A stretch of DNA of 64,000 bases, from contig JAQFVV010006636.1 of assembly GCA_028023455.1 (NCBI GenBank), positions 372,001 through 436,000 of the forward strand. Direction: 5' to 3'. This DNA comes from Epiperipatus broadwayi (taxonomy: Eukaryota; Onychophora; Udeonychophora; Euonychophora; Peripatidae). Shown here one piece after another: positions 27,104-39,172 of this stretch. The notes beneath the pieces are model-generated. The model saw only the letters and a list, made by a program, of their open reading frames with translations, searched no databases and was not told where the DNA came from. Made by a program: the position numbers and the translations under genes. Numbering within the stretch: position 1 is the stretch's first letter; each line of letters opens with the position of its first letter.

Positions 27104-28129
27104 ATAAAATTGAATGTTTGTTTTTTATTGAATAACTTCACAAATATTACCTCAATCTCTTAGTACATACAATATTTTTTCCAGTAATTGAAAATATTAT
27201 TTTTAGATAACAAAAAATTCCCTAGAAATGACTGCTAGCATTTGCAGCTTTTTTCACAGTAGAAGTAAATTTCCCAATTTTTTCGGGAATAATTAACTGC
27301 CATCGAGAAAAAATCCACACCCTATGTAATTCTCCAATAAATAAAGAAAATCATACAAGATTCATAAACATTGATCCAATAATTGTTGAATTATTAAGAA
27401 ACAAACAAATTTTCAAATTTATATATATAATAGACAAGCAATGCATAAAAATGAAAGAATATTAAACATCATAGAAATATTTTTCTTAATTAATTTGCAA
27501 TTACAAATGTACCAAAAATGTATTTGGTTTCTTTGAATGAGAATATAGATATAATTGGTCAGAAAATAAAATTAATCTAAAACAGATTATTTCTATAATT
27601 ATTGATAATGACTTTATTTTAGGTATGCAAGTACAGATTAAACAATAAAGGTTAAAAAGTAAAATATACTGAGAATAACAATAGCATTAAAAAGCAGAAT
27701 AACATTGTTCAACACAGACTTTGCAATAGAAACATGAATAAGTAATCTTTTTCTATAAATAGCGTTAATTAACTTCTCAAGAAAAGATTAATTAAATTGT
27801 GAAATAATTTTTTTTTTTTTTGAGAAATGAGTTAACTCTACTTATAGAATCACATAGCTAAGAAAATAAGCAAAATTTGATAACAGTTAAATAATCTTAT
27901 GTAATTTTTGAATGCTGAACACAAAAATCAAATTGAAAATGCAAGACTTTCTTGTTTGGAAGTTACAGAGGAGAAAAGTAAAGAATCCTATATGAGATTT
28001 TTCTTTTATTAGAAAGAAAATGCAGATACAATCTTTAAATATGTTGTATTTTTGTTTGTTTCTTGTATTCCATTTTGGGGTGTATTTTCTGATCAATGAG
28101 CAGAAATCTACCAAATTGTAGGTTACCAT
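27104..28129. other. AT-rich stretch, no gene seen
   Basis: No conserved motif; the minus ORF at 28129-27887 is not recognisable. Confidence 0.35.
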
Positions 28130-29210
28130 TTTTTTACTTTTGTAATGCCTTCAATGTCTGTAATATCTTGATGAAAACACACTATATTCATCACTGAGTG
28201 CATCACAATGAAAATACATCTAAATGAAAATAGACAATATGCAGTTTCAGGGATATTCTGCAGCCTATTTTCTCATAAGCTATTACAAGATCATCCACAA
28301 GTTGATGGAAATTTTCAGTTCTGACATTTCCTAACTATTTGCACAAATGTGAAAGCCTTTCATGCTTCTCTTTAGCTGTCCTTCCTGACTCAAACATTTC
28401 TTTTCCTTTTGAAGTAGTCTGTTCTGAAAACCAATACATATTCTTCCTTTGATTTTCTGTGCATTTTCAGAAATAATCACCATTCCTATTAAGAGCTTTT
28501 ACAATCTGTTTCATGGGTCTTAATTTAATATGTTGGGATGGAAAGGTGAATTCATCCAGAATGATAAGCTGCTGATAGACTATATTCTTCTAGCCTGGTG
28601 TAAGATGTGAGATCAGTCCTTCTAGTAATGATTTTATGTTATGATTGTCCCATTCACAGAGATAACAACAGCATTTTGTATAGCCCTGCTGTAGTCCCAC
28701 TAAAATAGTGATAAATTTTAAAATCACAGCTAACAAGCCATTCATAAGTCTTTATATTGTTTAAGTCGAAGGTTTTCCATAACTGTATGAACTCTTTTGC
28801 ATAAGCCAATGGAAATAAAGGCAGAATATTGCCATCCAATGCTATTTAATGTCATTATATGTGATGCCCAAAACTGCTATAACATCGTACTGATATCATT
28901 ATACAAACATATTTTTTTCAGAACAGAACTACATAAAACTTTATTATCAACAATGAAAGTAAGTGACTATCACATTTTCTGTAAAGTAATTCCATTGTTT
29001 AAACATAAAAGCCAATAGTTCTGCTTTATTCTTGGGCTTATTCTAGATCCCTGATAAGATAATTGACTTCTTCCTGTATAATCTTGTGTAGCTCCTCAGA
29101 AACATTTGATAAAAATTCATATTGATGATGATCCAGCCAATTTGTTCAAGTCTGGTTCACCTATATCACTTTTCAATGTGCACTCAAGGCCAGCAACAGC
29201 TATTGAGATA
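28130..29210 (-). pseudogene. Broken copy of an uncharacterised multi-copy invertebrate protein family
   Basis: Minus strand, several frames. In order: DGNILPLFPLAYAKEFIQLW (about 28839-28780), then WLVSCDFKIYHYFSGTTAGLY. One frameshift inside the TACAAA at about 28676 leads to TKCCCYLCEWDN, then LTPG, SQHIKLRPMKQIVKALNRNG, and finally LVDDLVIAYEKIG and SLKLHIVYFHLDVFS near 28200. I recognise this order (HNGN...P / GDLK / YTK-CC-LCEWDSR / HIKLGLMK / HFLHSHLDFF) from proteins annotated only as uncharacterised in many invertebrate genomes, where copy number suggests a mobile origin. The two Cys pairs hint at metal binding. At least three stops and several shifts make this a relic. Function of the family is unknown to me. 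Confidence 0.6.
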
Positions 29211-29577
29211 ACCTAGAAAAGCAAGACAGTCCAATTTCAAAAAAAGAAACTTTCATAGTTCAAGAATAACATGTCAGACAGAATATCAATAAGAACAAAA
29301 GGAGCAGTGTCAATCACTCTTTATTGGGTTGTATTGGGAGATTGTATTTACATATGGAAATGTGAAATATAAATTTAAAAAAATTGAAACATATATGGGA
29401 AGAGAAATATTTTCATTTCCAACAAGCAACAATTAAAAAATTGTAACAAGTACAGAGAGAGAAGCAATTATTTTCTAAAAATATGATACTTTTCTGTTTT
29501 TCTGACATTTTCTATAAGTAACTTTCAAGTAAGAATCAATCTCATTTTTATGTTCAATACCATAAAATTTATGAAAA

Positions 29578-29740
29578 TTATTTAACCATAACATAAAACA
29601 CAGAGGCAAAACTCTCCATATAGTAGTGCCACTAAGCACAAACCTTCTTTCATCCATTGATTACTTTGGCTTGTAAGGAGAGCTTTGCCTCTGTGTAAAC
29701 AGCTTGTATAAGCATAAAGAATGGTAATTATGCGATGTTC
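29578..29740. mobile_element. MITE family A, short internally deleted copy
   Basis: ACACAGAGGCAAAACTCTCC at the left is inverted at the right as GGAGAGCTTTGCCTCTGTGT. The right side continues AAACAGCTTGTATAAGC, as in the 9.9-kb copy, and CATCCATTGATTAC is kept. The central roughly 350 bp of the longer copies is missing. Confidence 0.65.
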
Positions 29741-29744
29741 AGTG

Positions 29745-30495
29745 GTTTCATATCATAAAATAATATAATTAAATAATTCAACCTATTGGGTATCTTTTAA
29801 TTTAATTTTATTGCCTTATCCACGAGAATATTAAAATCATTTTCAAATGTGATGCCATAAATCATCTAATAATCAATGCATGCAAGACATGATAACATTG
29901 CATAAGTTTGCAGATCCAATATATCCATATATTAAAAAAAGTAGTTTATCCATTCTAGAAAATACTACCAATAAAATTCTTTGATTATAAGGCTGATTAT
30001 ATCTTTTCAACTATTCCTGACTAAAGATTTTATATTCAGTAACAATTTTACTTATTAAATAATACACTGGTTTATTCATATAATATTTATTCTTTTATCA
30101 TCTAGGTTACTACAACCACTTTTTCAAGAGAGAATAATTGTCAAATTTATGACTCTTAATAACTATCAGCTTTTGTCAAAGTCTATGCAGAAGCATTTAA
30201 TTTAGCTTTATTGTTTAATATTAATACTCTTTATGATCTGCTGACCTATTTAAATAGATCTGGATCGAGTTCAACTAGCTTGTCAATTATAACTGCATCT
30301 AGTTAGACAAATGCCCACTTCATTTCATCATTGCAAATTTTAACTAAGAGAACTTTTCTTCCTTTTTATTAGCATCAGTTCCATTAAGTCAGTGACTTTT
30401 AATTTATTACATTTTCTTACTCATTATAACACAATATGAATTTAAATAATTAAAATTACTTCATTAAAATAAATATTTTTACTATCATTATCTTA
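29745..30495. other. AT-rich stretch, no gene seen
   Basis: Nothing recognised. Confidence 0.35.
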
Positions 30496-30711
30496 ATAAT
30501 AAAGTAGTACTAACACACATATAACGTAAAGCTGTATAAATTAACAAATTAATTGTAGTCAACAAATTAAAATGGCTAAGAGCTTTCGAGAAAGTGTATT
30601 AGCCAAATACACTTTCTCGAAAGCGCTTAGCTATTTTAATTTGTAAACTACAATTAATTTGTTAATTTATACAGCTTTATGTTATATGTGTGTTAAGCAC
30701 AACTTTATTAC
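30496..30711. mobile_element. Near-perfect palindrome (foldback MITE)
   Basis: Arms of about 105 bp meet across a 5-base centre at 30601-30605. The innermost 60 bp are almost identical when inverted (GGCTAAGAGCTTTCGAGAAA / TTTCTCGAAAGCGCTTAGC; AATTAATTGTAG / CTACAATTAATT), and the outer ends read TAACACACATATAAC on both arms. No ORF. It shares its core and a TAACACRCA-like terminus with the left end of the 26.6-kb element, so both are probably one family. Confidence 0.8.
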
Positions 30712-33255
30712 TATTATAATTGACAAACGTAAAGCATAAATCTATGATTTATTACCATTATCTTGTTACATTAAACCAATGGTAACCATATTTTACAATA
30801 ATGTACTAATTTTTTCATGCATGAATTCACATATGCCATAAAATGTTTGTGCTACAATGAAATTTTTGTACAAAATGCACTGTTATAGATAAATATTTAG
30901 CTTTTTTTTTCATAATAAGGTAATATAGAAAAAATTTAAGACTTGGGTATTGTTTACATTAGTGACACTTTTATGTCTGATTTGTACATGAAAGCAATAG
31001 AACATTTTTCAAATGTGAATCAATCAGTCATGTTTTCATTTTGTTTTTCCTCAGCTTGACAAGGAAAAGAATTTTCATAAAGAACAAAACTGCATGGTTG
31101 TGAACAAATAAATTAGAGCAATTGTAAAATGAAAATTAAAAAATATTATGACCTCAATCTGGATTACAAAGATTAACAAATGAATAATTATAGAATAAAT
31201 GTAGGAACAAAAGTGTTTTTTTTTTTTAGTTTACTTATTGAATTAAAATTTTTTTCTATCACCAAAAATTAATTTATAATTACATTATTACTAAGCGTAA
31301 AATGTCCAAATTTTCATCTAATGCATCAGAATTTAGCACCTGCACCATAGGTTAGCTACATAGGAATTAAACTAAGCTAACACTACCAAGTGGCGTTTTA
31401 AAATTTAATGACAATTAAGATCTTATTTAAGAATTTCATACTATAAAATGGAAAGTCTTTATAATAAAAGATTGTTGTTTTTTTTTTTTTTAAAACAAAA
31501 CTATATATATTACATGTAAAGAAAGTAAATTTATATTTCTCATAATGATTGATCGATAATCATTGATATCTGTTCCATCAGATACATCATTGAGGAAAAG
31601 GCTTTTTATTAGATTTTATGTCCACATAATAGAGAATAAATGATATTTAATTGTAAAAAAAAACCTAGTACAGGCATAATAATATGAAAAAAATCAATTA
31701 AATGAATATACAAATATTTACTTGCATGCATACAAAATAATATCAACAAAAGCTAAAAATTAACAAACTTCAGGAGGATTTTAGTGAAAAACATATCAAC
31801 TGAAAGTTAATTCTGTTAACGAATAGTTACAGAAAAAAGACAATAAACATTTAGGAAATCATGAAAGAATGAAATAAAATAAGACATCAATAATTAATGT
31901 TTATTTATTAAATTCTTTAAAATACCAAATAAATAATTTTGAAGGATGTTCAGTAAACAATTTAATAAATAAAAAAAGTTGTAATTAGAATCAGTTAATA
32001 ATGCATTTTTCATTTGGATCTCAAAGAAAAAAGTTTGATATACATATTAATTGGCCGAGAAATTTCATTCATTGGAAAAATGATTAGAAAAGTTGTAAAG
32101 GGAAAAGATTAATATATTTCATCTAATGAAATGCAAAAACTATAAATTTCTTAACTTTGAAATTCTGACTTTTCAATGTGTACATTAAGCTTAATAGTCA
32201 AATTAAGCAGCATAATGTCTTACTTGGGAACGAAAATGAAGATAGTTTAATAGCACACAAATTTTCAGAGAAAAATACATTCTATAAGATATTATGTAAG
32301 GAAAAGGTTGGAGATTAAAATTTGATCTGCGAATTCAGAGTAACTATTTTTCAGGAATAACATTCAATACACAACTGTCTATCATATTGTATAATAATCA
32401 TAAATTTTCAGTAATTATATTCTAATATATATATATTAAAAAATATTAATTTACTTGAGTTAATTAAACAACACAGTTTTGAAATATACATTTATCTAAT
32501 AAGAGCAAATGTTTTTAAATTGTATCCAAGAAAAAAACAATAATAATAATTAAAACAAGCAAAACTCAATGGTGGTCATGTGATGTTTATTAATAATAAT
32601 AATTATTAATTGTAATAGTATCAAATATAGATTCTGCTTATTGCGTTTTATATATTTGAATGGGATCTTTCTAAATAAAATAATTAAATCTTAATGATTA
32701 AAATTTGTTTATGTTTTTTTTTTTATTTCATTTTTCTATAGACATATTTATGCAAGCCAAAGTTTGCTTACAAATATTTTAATTTTTACTTATGAAGATG
32801 TTTGTATCAAGTAATTTTTTTTTCTTAAAAGTTTGAATAGCAAAAGGGATGGATGACTTATTCATTGATTATCAAGAAACAATATATTATTTACTTAATA
32901 TTTTAAAGTTTTGAATGAAATTACTCAATTCAGAAATGATAAACTACTACTATTAACATTATTAATTATAAAATTTCTAATTATAGTTGATCTATTCTTT
33001 TGATAATTATTTTTGCTACATGCCTTAATGTATATAATTTTTAATAAAACTATATCATAGGTGAATATAAATACTGCTCATAAATATGTGTCTGTATAGA
33101 GATGTATGTGTATATTATAAATTTATATACCATTTCTACTATCTGCAGTTTTCAGTATACTCATCAAGGTTTGGAACAAAATATCATGAATAGAAAAAAA
33201 AAAAACTATTGTAGTTTTTAAAAGTAAAAATAAAATTGAAATTTACCTATAAAAT
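30712..33255. other. Region downstream of the FBPase stop; possible 3' UTR, no other gene seen
   Basis: FBPase is on the minus strand, so its 3' UTR would extend leftward from 33255. A minus-strand ATTAAA-type hexamer lies at about 33040-33045 and an AATAAA at about 32722-32727. In DNA this AT-rich neither is specific, so no poly(A) site is called. No other gene or structured repeat was recognised. Confidence 0.35.
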
Positions 33256-33453
33256 TTATGATTTTTTATCTGTCATCTTTTTATATAGAAAAAGAATATC
33301 TTCCACATCCTCTTTGGAACCAAGAAAGATAGGTGATCTTTGGTGAATAGATGTGGGAACTAGGTCTAAAATAGGAATCAATCCATTGGAAGCTATACCT
33401 CCAGCTTTTTCAACTATAAAGGCCATAGGATTACATTCATAGAGTAGGCGCAG
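33256..33453 (-). CDS. fbp: Fructose-1,6-bisphosphatase, last coding exon
   Basis: FBPase hydrolyses fructose-1,6-bisphosphate to fructose-6-phosphate, the committed cytosolic step of gluconeogenesis. This terminal exon starts after an AG at 33454-33455 and gives 65 residues plus a TAA at 33258-33256. It opens [19 protein letters not shown], containing the metal-binding Glu equivalent to human Glu280 in the YECN block. It continues through [19 protein letters not shown] and [13 protein letters not shown], the standard FBPase C-terminus. There is no internal stop or shift. Its 5' joint is phase 0 and follows directly on the ...SPKGK end of the exon at 43848-43964, 10.4 kb upstream. The ending (DKKS) is slightly different from vertebrate enzymes but of normal length. 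Identification is firm from sequence; expression is not shown. Confidence 0.96.
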   Translation of the reverse strand: MRLLYECNPMAFIVEKAGGIASNGLIPILDLVPTSIHQRSPIFLGSKEDVEDILFLYKKMTDKKS

Positions 33454-34170
33454 CTAAAAAAAAAAAGATTATATAATATATCTTACAGTATTAATTATAT
33501 AATAAAATAAATAAAAAAACATATCCCCATAAATGAATATTAATTTAAAAAAGTGAAACCTTAAAATAACATCTTAAAAAAAAAATTAAATTTCATTCAA
33601 GAAAACTAAGTGTCATTTTCTGATTTATGAAATATTGTTTTTATATACGTTAAAAAAATGTCTGAGAATACCCATTATAATATTTTATGCAAATATCTTG
33701 AATGCTAAAAAAAAAAACAGCCTTTATATTTATTTATTTAATTATAAATAATCTTCCAAGATTTTTTTAGACAAATTTGATCTCATAATAAATTAAACAC
33801 TGCAAATTCATTCTCAAGTATTTATTTTAGATATTTAATTTTAAAAATAATTTAATATTAAAAAAAAATCTTAATATGCATATAATAAATTCAAATAATC
33901 AATATAAAAATATATATTTCATAACATGTATTGTCAGTATTCATTAAGAATTAATGTTCGTAAATAAAAAATAATATTTAGACTGATAATTTATACATCA
34001 CAAATATAAAAAAAGATGATCCATTACATAAATAACTGTTCTAATGATACATTCTAATTCAGATATAAATAAAAAAAATTAATATTTCAGGCACCACAAC
34101 ATACTTTTTCAGATCAAATTTTTTGTCAAATCAAAAATCTTTTTTTTTAATTTAAAAGCTCTTTCCTTTT
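33454..34170 (-). other. Intron sequence, no feature
   Basis: FBPase intron next to the last exon; A/T-rich with a poly-T tract just 5' of the acceptor on the minus strand (33456-33466). Confidence 0.5.
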
Positions 34171-34581
34171 GGTAGTCATTGACTAGTCGACGCAAGCTGC
34201 TTGATGGCTCTGTTGCTAGTCAAAAAGAAATAGGTATAACATTACTGGGCTGCGCTGGAATGTGCAGGGAGGGGGGCCAATGGTTTTGCCAATCAAAAGG
34301 ATTGGTCAAAAGATGCACTATTCTGATCAAACATTTTTTAATTACATTATATGTCATATATACCCTCACATAATACCGTAGCGATCTGTGAAGTGTGCAC
34401 TATTTGCATAGTATCGTGAAGCACAAAAGCAGGCCGTAATATTTGTGTGCAATGTCATCTAGGCCTGCTAATGACTAATATGAACAGAAATGTTCTATAG
34501 GCCACGTAAACGGCATATTTCTGTGCTTTTGCATGGAATCAGTACCATCAAGCGGTATGCGTCGGCTAGTCGACAACTACC
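34171..34581. mobile_element. 411-bp MITE with 37-bp terminal inverted repeats
   Basis: The left end GGTAGTCATTGACTAGTCGA (continuing to 34207) and the right end (34545-34581), read in reverse complement as GGTAGTTGTCGACTAGCCGA, match over 37 bp and share the inner GCTTGATGG. Base composition is visibly less AT-rich than the surroundings, with a G-rich patch at 34267-34276. No clear target duplication was seen. It carries no recognisable transposase. It sits inside the FBPase intron. Confidence 0.75.
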
Positions 34582-37500
34582 ACTCTGTTCTTATTTTCAT
34601 ATTTAATACAAAAAAAATTCCAATCTAGATAAGACTGGAAACTCTTCATCACCTTGATAACTTAATAATTATGATAAATTCCAGTTATGGTTTCAATGTT
34701 TTTTCGTGACATATTATTAAATTAATATTATTTTCAATACATTATAAAAATCAGACCCAAACAATCTACTAATTTATATTTAAAATGTATTATTGTGGGG
34801 GGGGGGGGGTATTAACACAAATATAATATTCTTAAAAGGTTTTCTGAATCCAGTGACAATTTATCAGAAGAAATAAAGAGTTTTCAAAATTAAACTATTG
34901 TATTGTCCAAAAATTAATATTTATGATCTTTCATAATACTACACATTATATTAGAAGTAGTAATTTACTCCGTTTACTTTACTCCGGAGTATCAGTTAAG
35001 TTTGGGTGATCAATGGATAGTAGATAATGGTGCAGTCTCCAAATTCCTAAAATAGTTTCTGGTCATTGATCTTCATCAATGTAAAGCATAAGATTTGCAA
35101 CCATTCATCTGGCAGACTTTTACTTCATTTTTACTATACAAACTAGTAATCTGAGATTCAAAAACACTGTAAAGTTTGGAACCCAAGCTAATACTAAGCC
35201 AGTAATTATATATTTTAATAACAACAAAAAGTGATTTTTTAAAAAATTTCAAGTAATTTTACTATATATTCTGAAGGAAGTTTTTTATTTTTTCATTTTT
35301 TTTTTTGAAAAAAATTAATATGCAACTTGGAAATTTCTTTTGATTTTACTTTCTTTTCTTCGTTTTGGAATAAATAAATAAGGTTCATCCAATTTCTACA
35401 TATATAATATAAAGTCAATCTCATAACATGCATAAAACAATCAATTTCAACAAGTTTTATATATATATATACTTATAGCACAATTCTTAAGAATTATTAT
35501 TTAACTTTCTCTATCATGTCACACCTTATAAATGATTTATTAGTCTTAAATTTTATTGATTTTTCCTATCTACTCCTGAAGTAATTTGCACTAATTTATT
35601 TTAATTTAAAATATTTTTTGGAATTAATAGGCTGGATTATAACTTCAATTTAGTTATCTTTTTTTTTAAAAAAAAAACATAAATATAACTCATACAATAA
35701 TCTAAAAAATATTATTTTTTAAAAAAAGCTTTCAAATGTTGTTAACAGTTATGGAAATGGATAATCTTAGATCTACTTTTCTATATGTACAATAATCATT
35801 ATATTGTTCTTAAACTCCTACAAATTTGACCATTTGCTCTAGAAATAATTTATATTTAAATTTTCATCTTTCTTTTTTATTTGGAATAAATTGAGTTCAT
35901 TTGCAATTGAATTTAAAATTTTCTTTTCATTTTATTTTTGGAATAAATATGGGTTATTCAATATTCTGAGAAATGTTATTTTTTAACAAAGAGAATAATT
36001 TTCCACCAGAACAATATTCACATATTTTTTTAATGAAACAGTTATATCTCCATACATAAAAAATCAGAAGATTTAGACTATTTATCTTTCATGCTAGGCA
36101 TTTTTAGAAGCGAAATACAATTGTATGATCATATTAACCAAAACAATTTACCAACGTAAAAAAGTTAACATCTGCCTGATCATTTTTGCCAATGGGCATA
36201 ATTTTTAGTATTTGATAAAATAGTAATTTTAAATATAAAATATTTTTATTTCATTAATATTTAATGAATTTCAAATTAGCTGACGTAATTGTCCTCATGA
36301 CAGCTACGATTTACATAAATTGAAATGATTGCATGCTAGTTCCTCATTATTAATTAGAAGAAAAAAAATTAAACAATAGTACCTGTTGCAGCAAAGACAA
36401 CAAGATCAATCATAGTGATGATGGATTTATCACCCTGTTTTAATTAGATAAAAAAAAACAAGAAGTGCCTAGCAAATAATTACCCAGAAAAAAGGTATGA
36501 AAAAGAGAAATTGATAGAGCAAAATTAATATTCCTAATAAGAAATGGAAACAGAGATAGTTATTCCATTATATTATATTTTTTTTGTAGGAGGCATTGTA
36601 ATTATATGAATTCATCTAGTAACAGACACACAAACTCATAAAAATAGTTTGAAATAATTAAAAATTTTATATTAAATAATTAAAAAATAAATAACCAAAT
36701 AAATAGTTAACAACTTAAAATGAGAGCAAAAGTTAAAACTTAATAATAATGACTACACCACTACATAAATATATTGATTTCAAAATGAATAAAATGTTTT
36801 TATTTTATTTTTTTTTAAATTAATAAATATGCAGTTATTAAATGCAAAGCATATCTTTAATAATTGTATTTAAGATCCTAAGTATAAGTTTGATTTTTTT
36901 TTTATTCGTGGATATGTCAAATGTAAATTTTTTATATTTTTGTATAAAGTAGGAATAGAAAATCCCTTACTTTTTAAAAAAATATATAAATTGGAAAAGA
37001 TAGCATGAAAAATTATAACTGCTTTAATGTTTTATCAAGTATGTTTTTACAACTAAAAATAATAAACCTATTCACAGAATAAACAAGGGATTATTTACAA
37101 ACTCATTTAAATGATTCTTTGGGACTTTTGATTGTGAATTATTTTAATAATGTATTCAGATTTGTTTGTTCCAAGAATAAGTTAAGTAAAAATACATGCT
37201 AATTAAAAAACGACAAATGCTATAGTTAATTACTTTTAATTAAGAATTCATATCTATAAAAAAACAACTTTAATAAGCAAGATTGTGAACCTGTAGACTA
37301 GAAAAACATATTTTAGTTGGACTGAGGAAGGCTAAATAAAGAAGTTAAGATGAATATAATTCATTTATATTTCTTCATTTAGAGATATAGTCATCTTATT
37401 TAAGAGATTCACAGAATGACTCCGATTCAAATTCTTTATAGAACTGTTAGCAAATTAATTCACATTCAGTTACTTTCATCATACAGCAAGGAGATGGTAT

Positions 37501-37600
37501 AAGTAAAGAAGTGATAAAGCTAGAAAATATCTTTTAGTACTAATTTTATTCTACCCATAATGAAAAACTTTTCTAAGAAAATGATTTTCACAATCAGGCC
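34582..37600. other. Intron sequence, mostly featureless
   Basis: Contains a 13-G run at about 34797, a single half-copy of the 60.9-kb palindromic repeat at 37091-37160, and an exon-like 52-bp segment at 36383-36434 discussed under rejected items. No gene. Confidence 0.4.
37091..37160 (+). repeat. Half-copy of the 60.9-kb palindromic MITE
   Basis: TTATTTACAAACTCATTTAA then ATGATTCTTTGGGA and TGAATTATTTTAATAATGT parallels the right arm at 60985-61053 (ACAAATTCATTTAAATGATT, GAATTATCATAGTAACATT). Only one arm is present here. Confidence 0.5.
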
Positions 37601-37639
37601 TACGTTTTTTTCCCTGATAGGTGGAGAACAGGGGGTTCA

Positions 37640-39172
37640 GTCTCCAAGAGCTAATGCTGTGACCGTTTTATTTGTTGGGGCACTTTTTGCCCACCATTGA
37701 TTTGGGGCCTTTGTTCAGTTTCTTCGCCTTCCTTTTCATAGATTGAGGCATTTGAGGAGCATCTTCCATAGCAAAAGACACTGAGCTGAAGGACTCATTT
37801 AACGCAATTGTTGAGCAGGAAATAGCAAAGGGTTAAGCCTATCATCATTGATGGAAGTCGATTGAGGGTAGGCACTATTCTTCATAGCTTCACACACACA
37901 AGCTTAGTAATGTATTCTTTCACAGCTGGTACCATTGAATCTGAGTTACAGCGATGCATTCTGGTTTTCATTCCTTTGCAATTATGACAGATCCTGGCCG
38001 GGCAATCCCTCACCAAGAGGCTCCTCTGCCGGCAGAAAAAACATTGCGGAGGAATGCCACAGAAGATGATGATAAGAGGGGGAAATCTCCACATGATAGA
38101 GTAGGAATGTCAGCGGGGTTTGATTCTTTATTCAAGGTGAATTCAAAGGAGGCCATGTCACTATATACTGGAAGATCTGCCCCCTTAATCATTAGGTACC
38201 TAAAATTTGAGACTTTACCATAATGCTTAAGTAATTGCTGCAAATCATTTTCTTTAAATCTAAGGTAACAATTCTTCATCACGCCTGATAAGATTGTGGG
38301 ACAATTAATGTTAATGTGGCAAATAATTTTGCCATCATGGTATTTGAAAAATTTCTGGAAAAAAATTTTCTGAGCGAGGTTGTTAAATTCTATTATTACA
38401 TAACGATTACTAGGATGTTGCAAAATTTTGTGAACCAGCCTCCATAATTTTTTTTTTTTGTTGTTAACGCATTATAAAGTTCATTAATCAGGCATTTATA
38501 TAAATCACATAAAGGATTGGTAACAGCCAAGACTGAAGTATTTTCACTGTAAAAATTCTGGAAGGATTTATGTAGTTGAGGGAGAATGGTGTTATTAAAT
38601 TTATTTGTTATCAAATCAAGGTCCTTTTGCTCCATATTTAAATTAAGAAGATTGGAGTTGCTGGAACTAACAGAAAGTTCTCTTCCACTTCTTCATCAAT
38701 TAAATTGGAAAATGTCTTTGTGATTTTTTGAAGTATCCCTTGTTATAACATTAGGCTTATTCATGCCTACCTGTATAATGTTAGCATAAGAAGGTCTGTT
38801 ATTAATTAGTATCTTAAGTTGATTTTTAGAAGGGGAAGCATTTAAATTGGAGGTCACTATGTCAGTTTTCCCATTTTTATCAACTTTACTATTAGGATTA
38901 TTTGATACAGCAGATTATGAGGAAAAGTAAAAGTAAACTAACTGTTACTATTTCCCAAGTTGGGAAATCCAGATTTTCAATGACCTCTCTAGAAGCTTCA
39001 TCGTGTTCCTTATTAGCTTGAAATTTGGACTGGGGGTCCTTTGGGATGAACTTTTGAAAATAGTCATCTTCTCTTTGACTGTGGCTCCTCTGGATGGTAA
39101 GATTGTTTGCAGTGAGCTAGACTCCGAGTTATCTTGAACTCCAAAGATGGCCTTTTCCTCAACTTGTTCCAT
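37640..39172 (-). pseudogene. Gag/ORF1-like relic with two degenerate CCHC zinc knuckles
   Basis: Minus strand from an ATG at 39172. An N-terminal segment (MEQVEEKAIFGVQ..., 74 codons) is followed, after breaks, by a 79-codon piece (38635-38396) and a 137-codon piece (38423-38010). The latter contains YVIIEFNNLAQKIFF and YLRFKENDLQQLLKHYGKVS, the RNA-binding-like part of ZCCHC3-type/LINE ORF1 proteins. A shift at about 38090 leads into PPQCFFCRQRSLLVRDCP and ICHNCKGMKTRMHRC, two zinc knuckles in which the His of each CCHC is replaced (Leu and Thr). A charged tail follows to about 37640. No reverse transcriptase follows it. It is most likely ORF1/gag of a non-LTR element rather than a host gene. 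It lies in the same orientation as FBPase, within its intron. Confidence 0.65.

Noticed and set aside
36383-36434. 52-bp exon-like segment on the minus strand (AG before it, GT after it, open reading GDKSIITMIDLVVFAATG) between the last two FBPase exons.
   Set aside because: It has no counterpart in FBPase, would shift the frame if spliced in, and the flanking exons already join perfectly. Chance or a repeat fragment is more likely; only RNA data could revive it.
37954-38223. Plus-strand 89-codon ORF.
   Set aside because: Opposite strand carries the zinc-knuckle ORF1 relic with recognisable motifs; this frame matches nothing.
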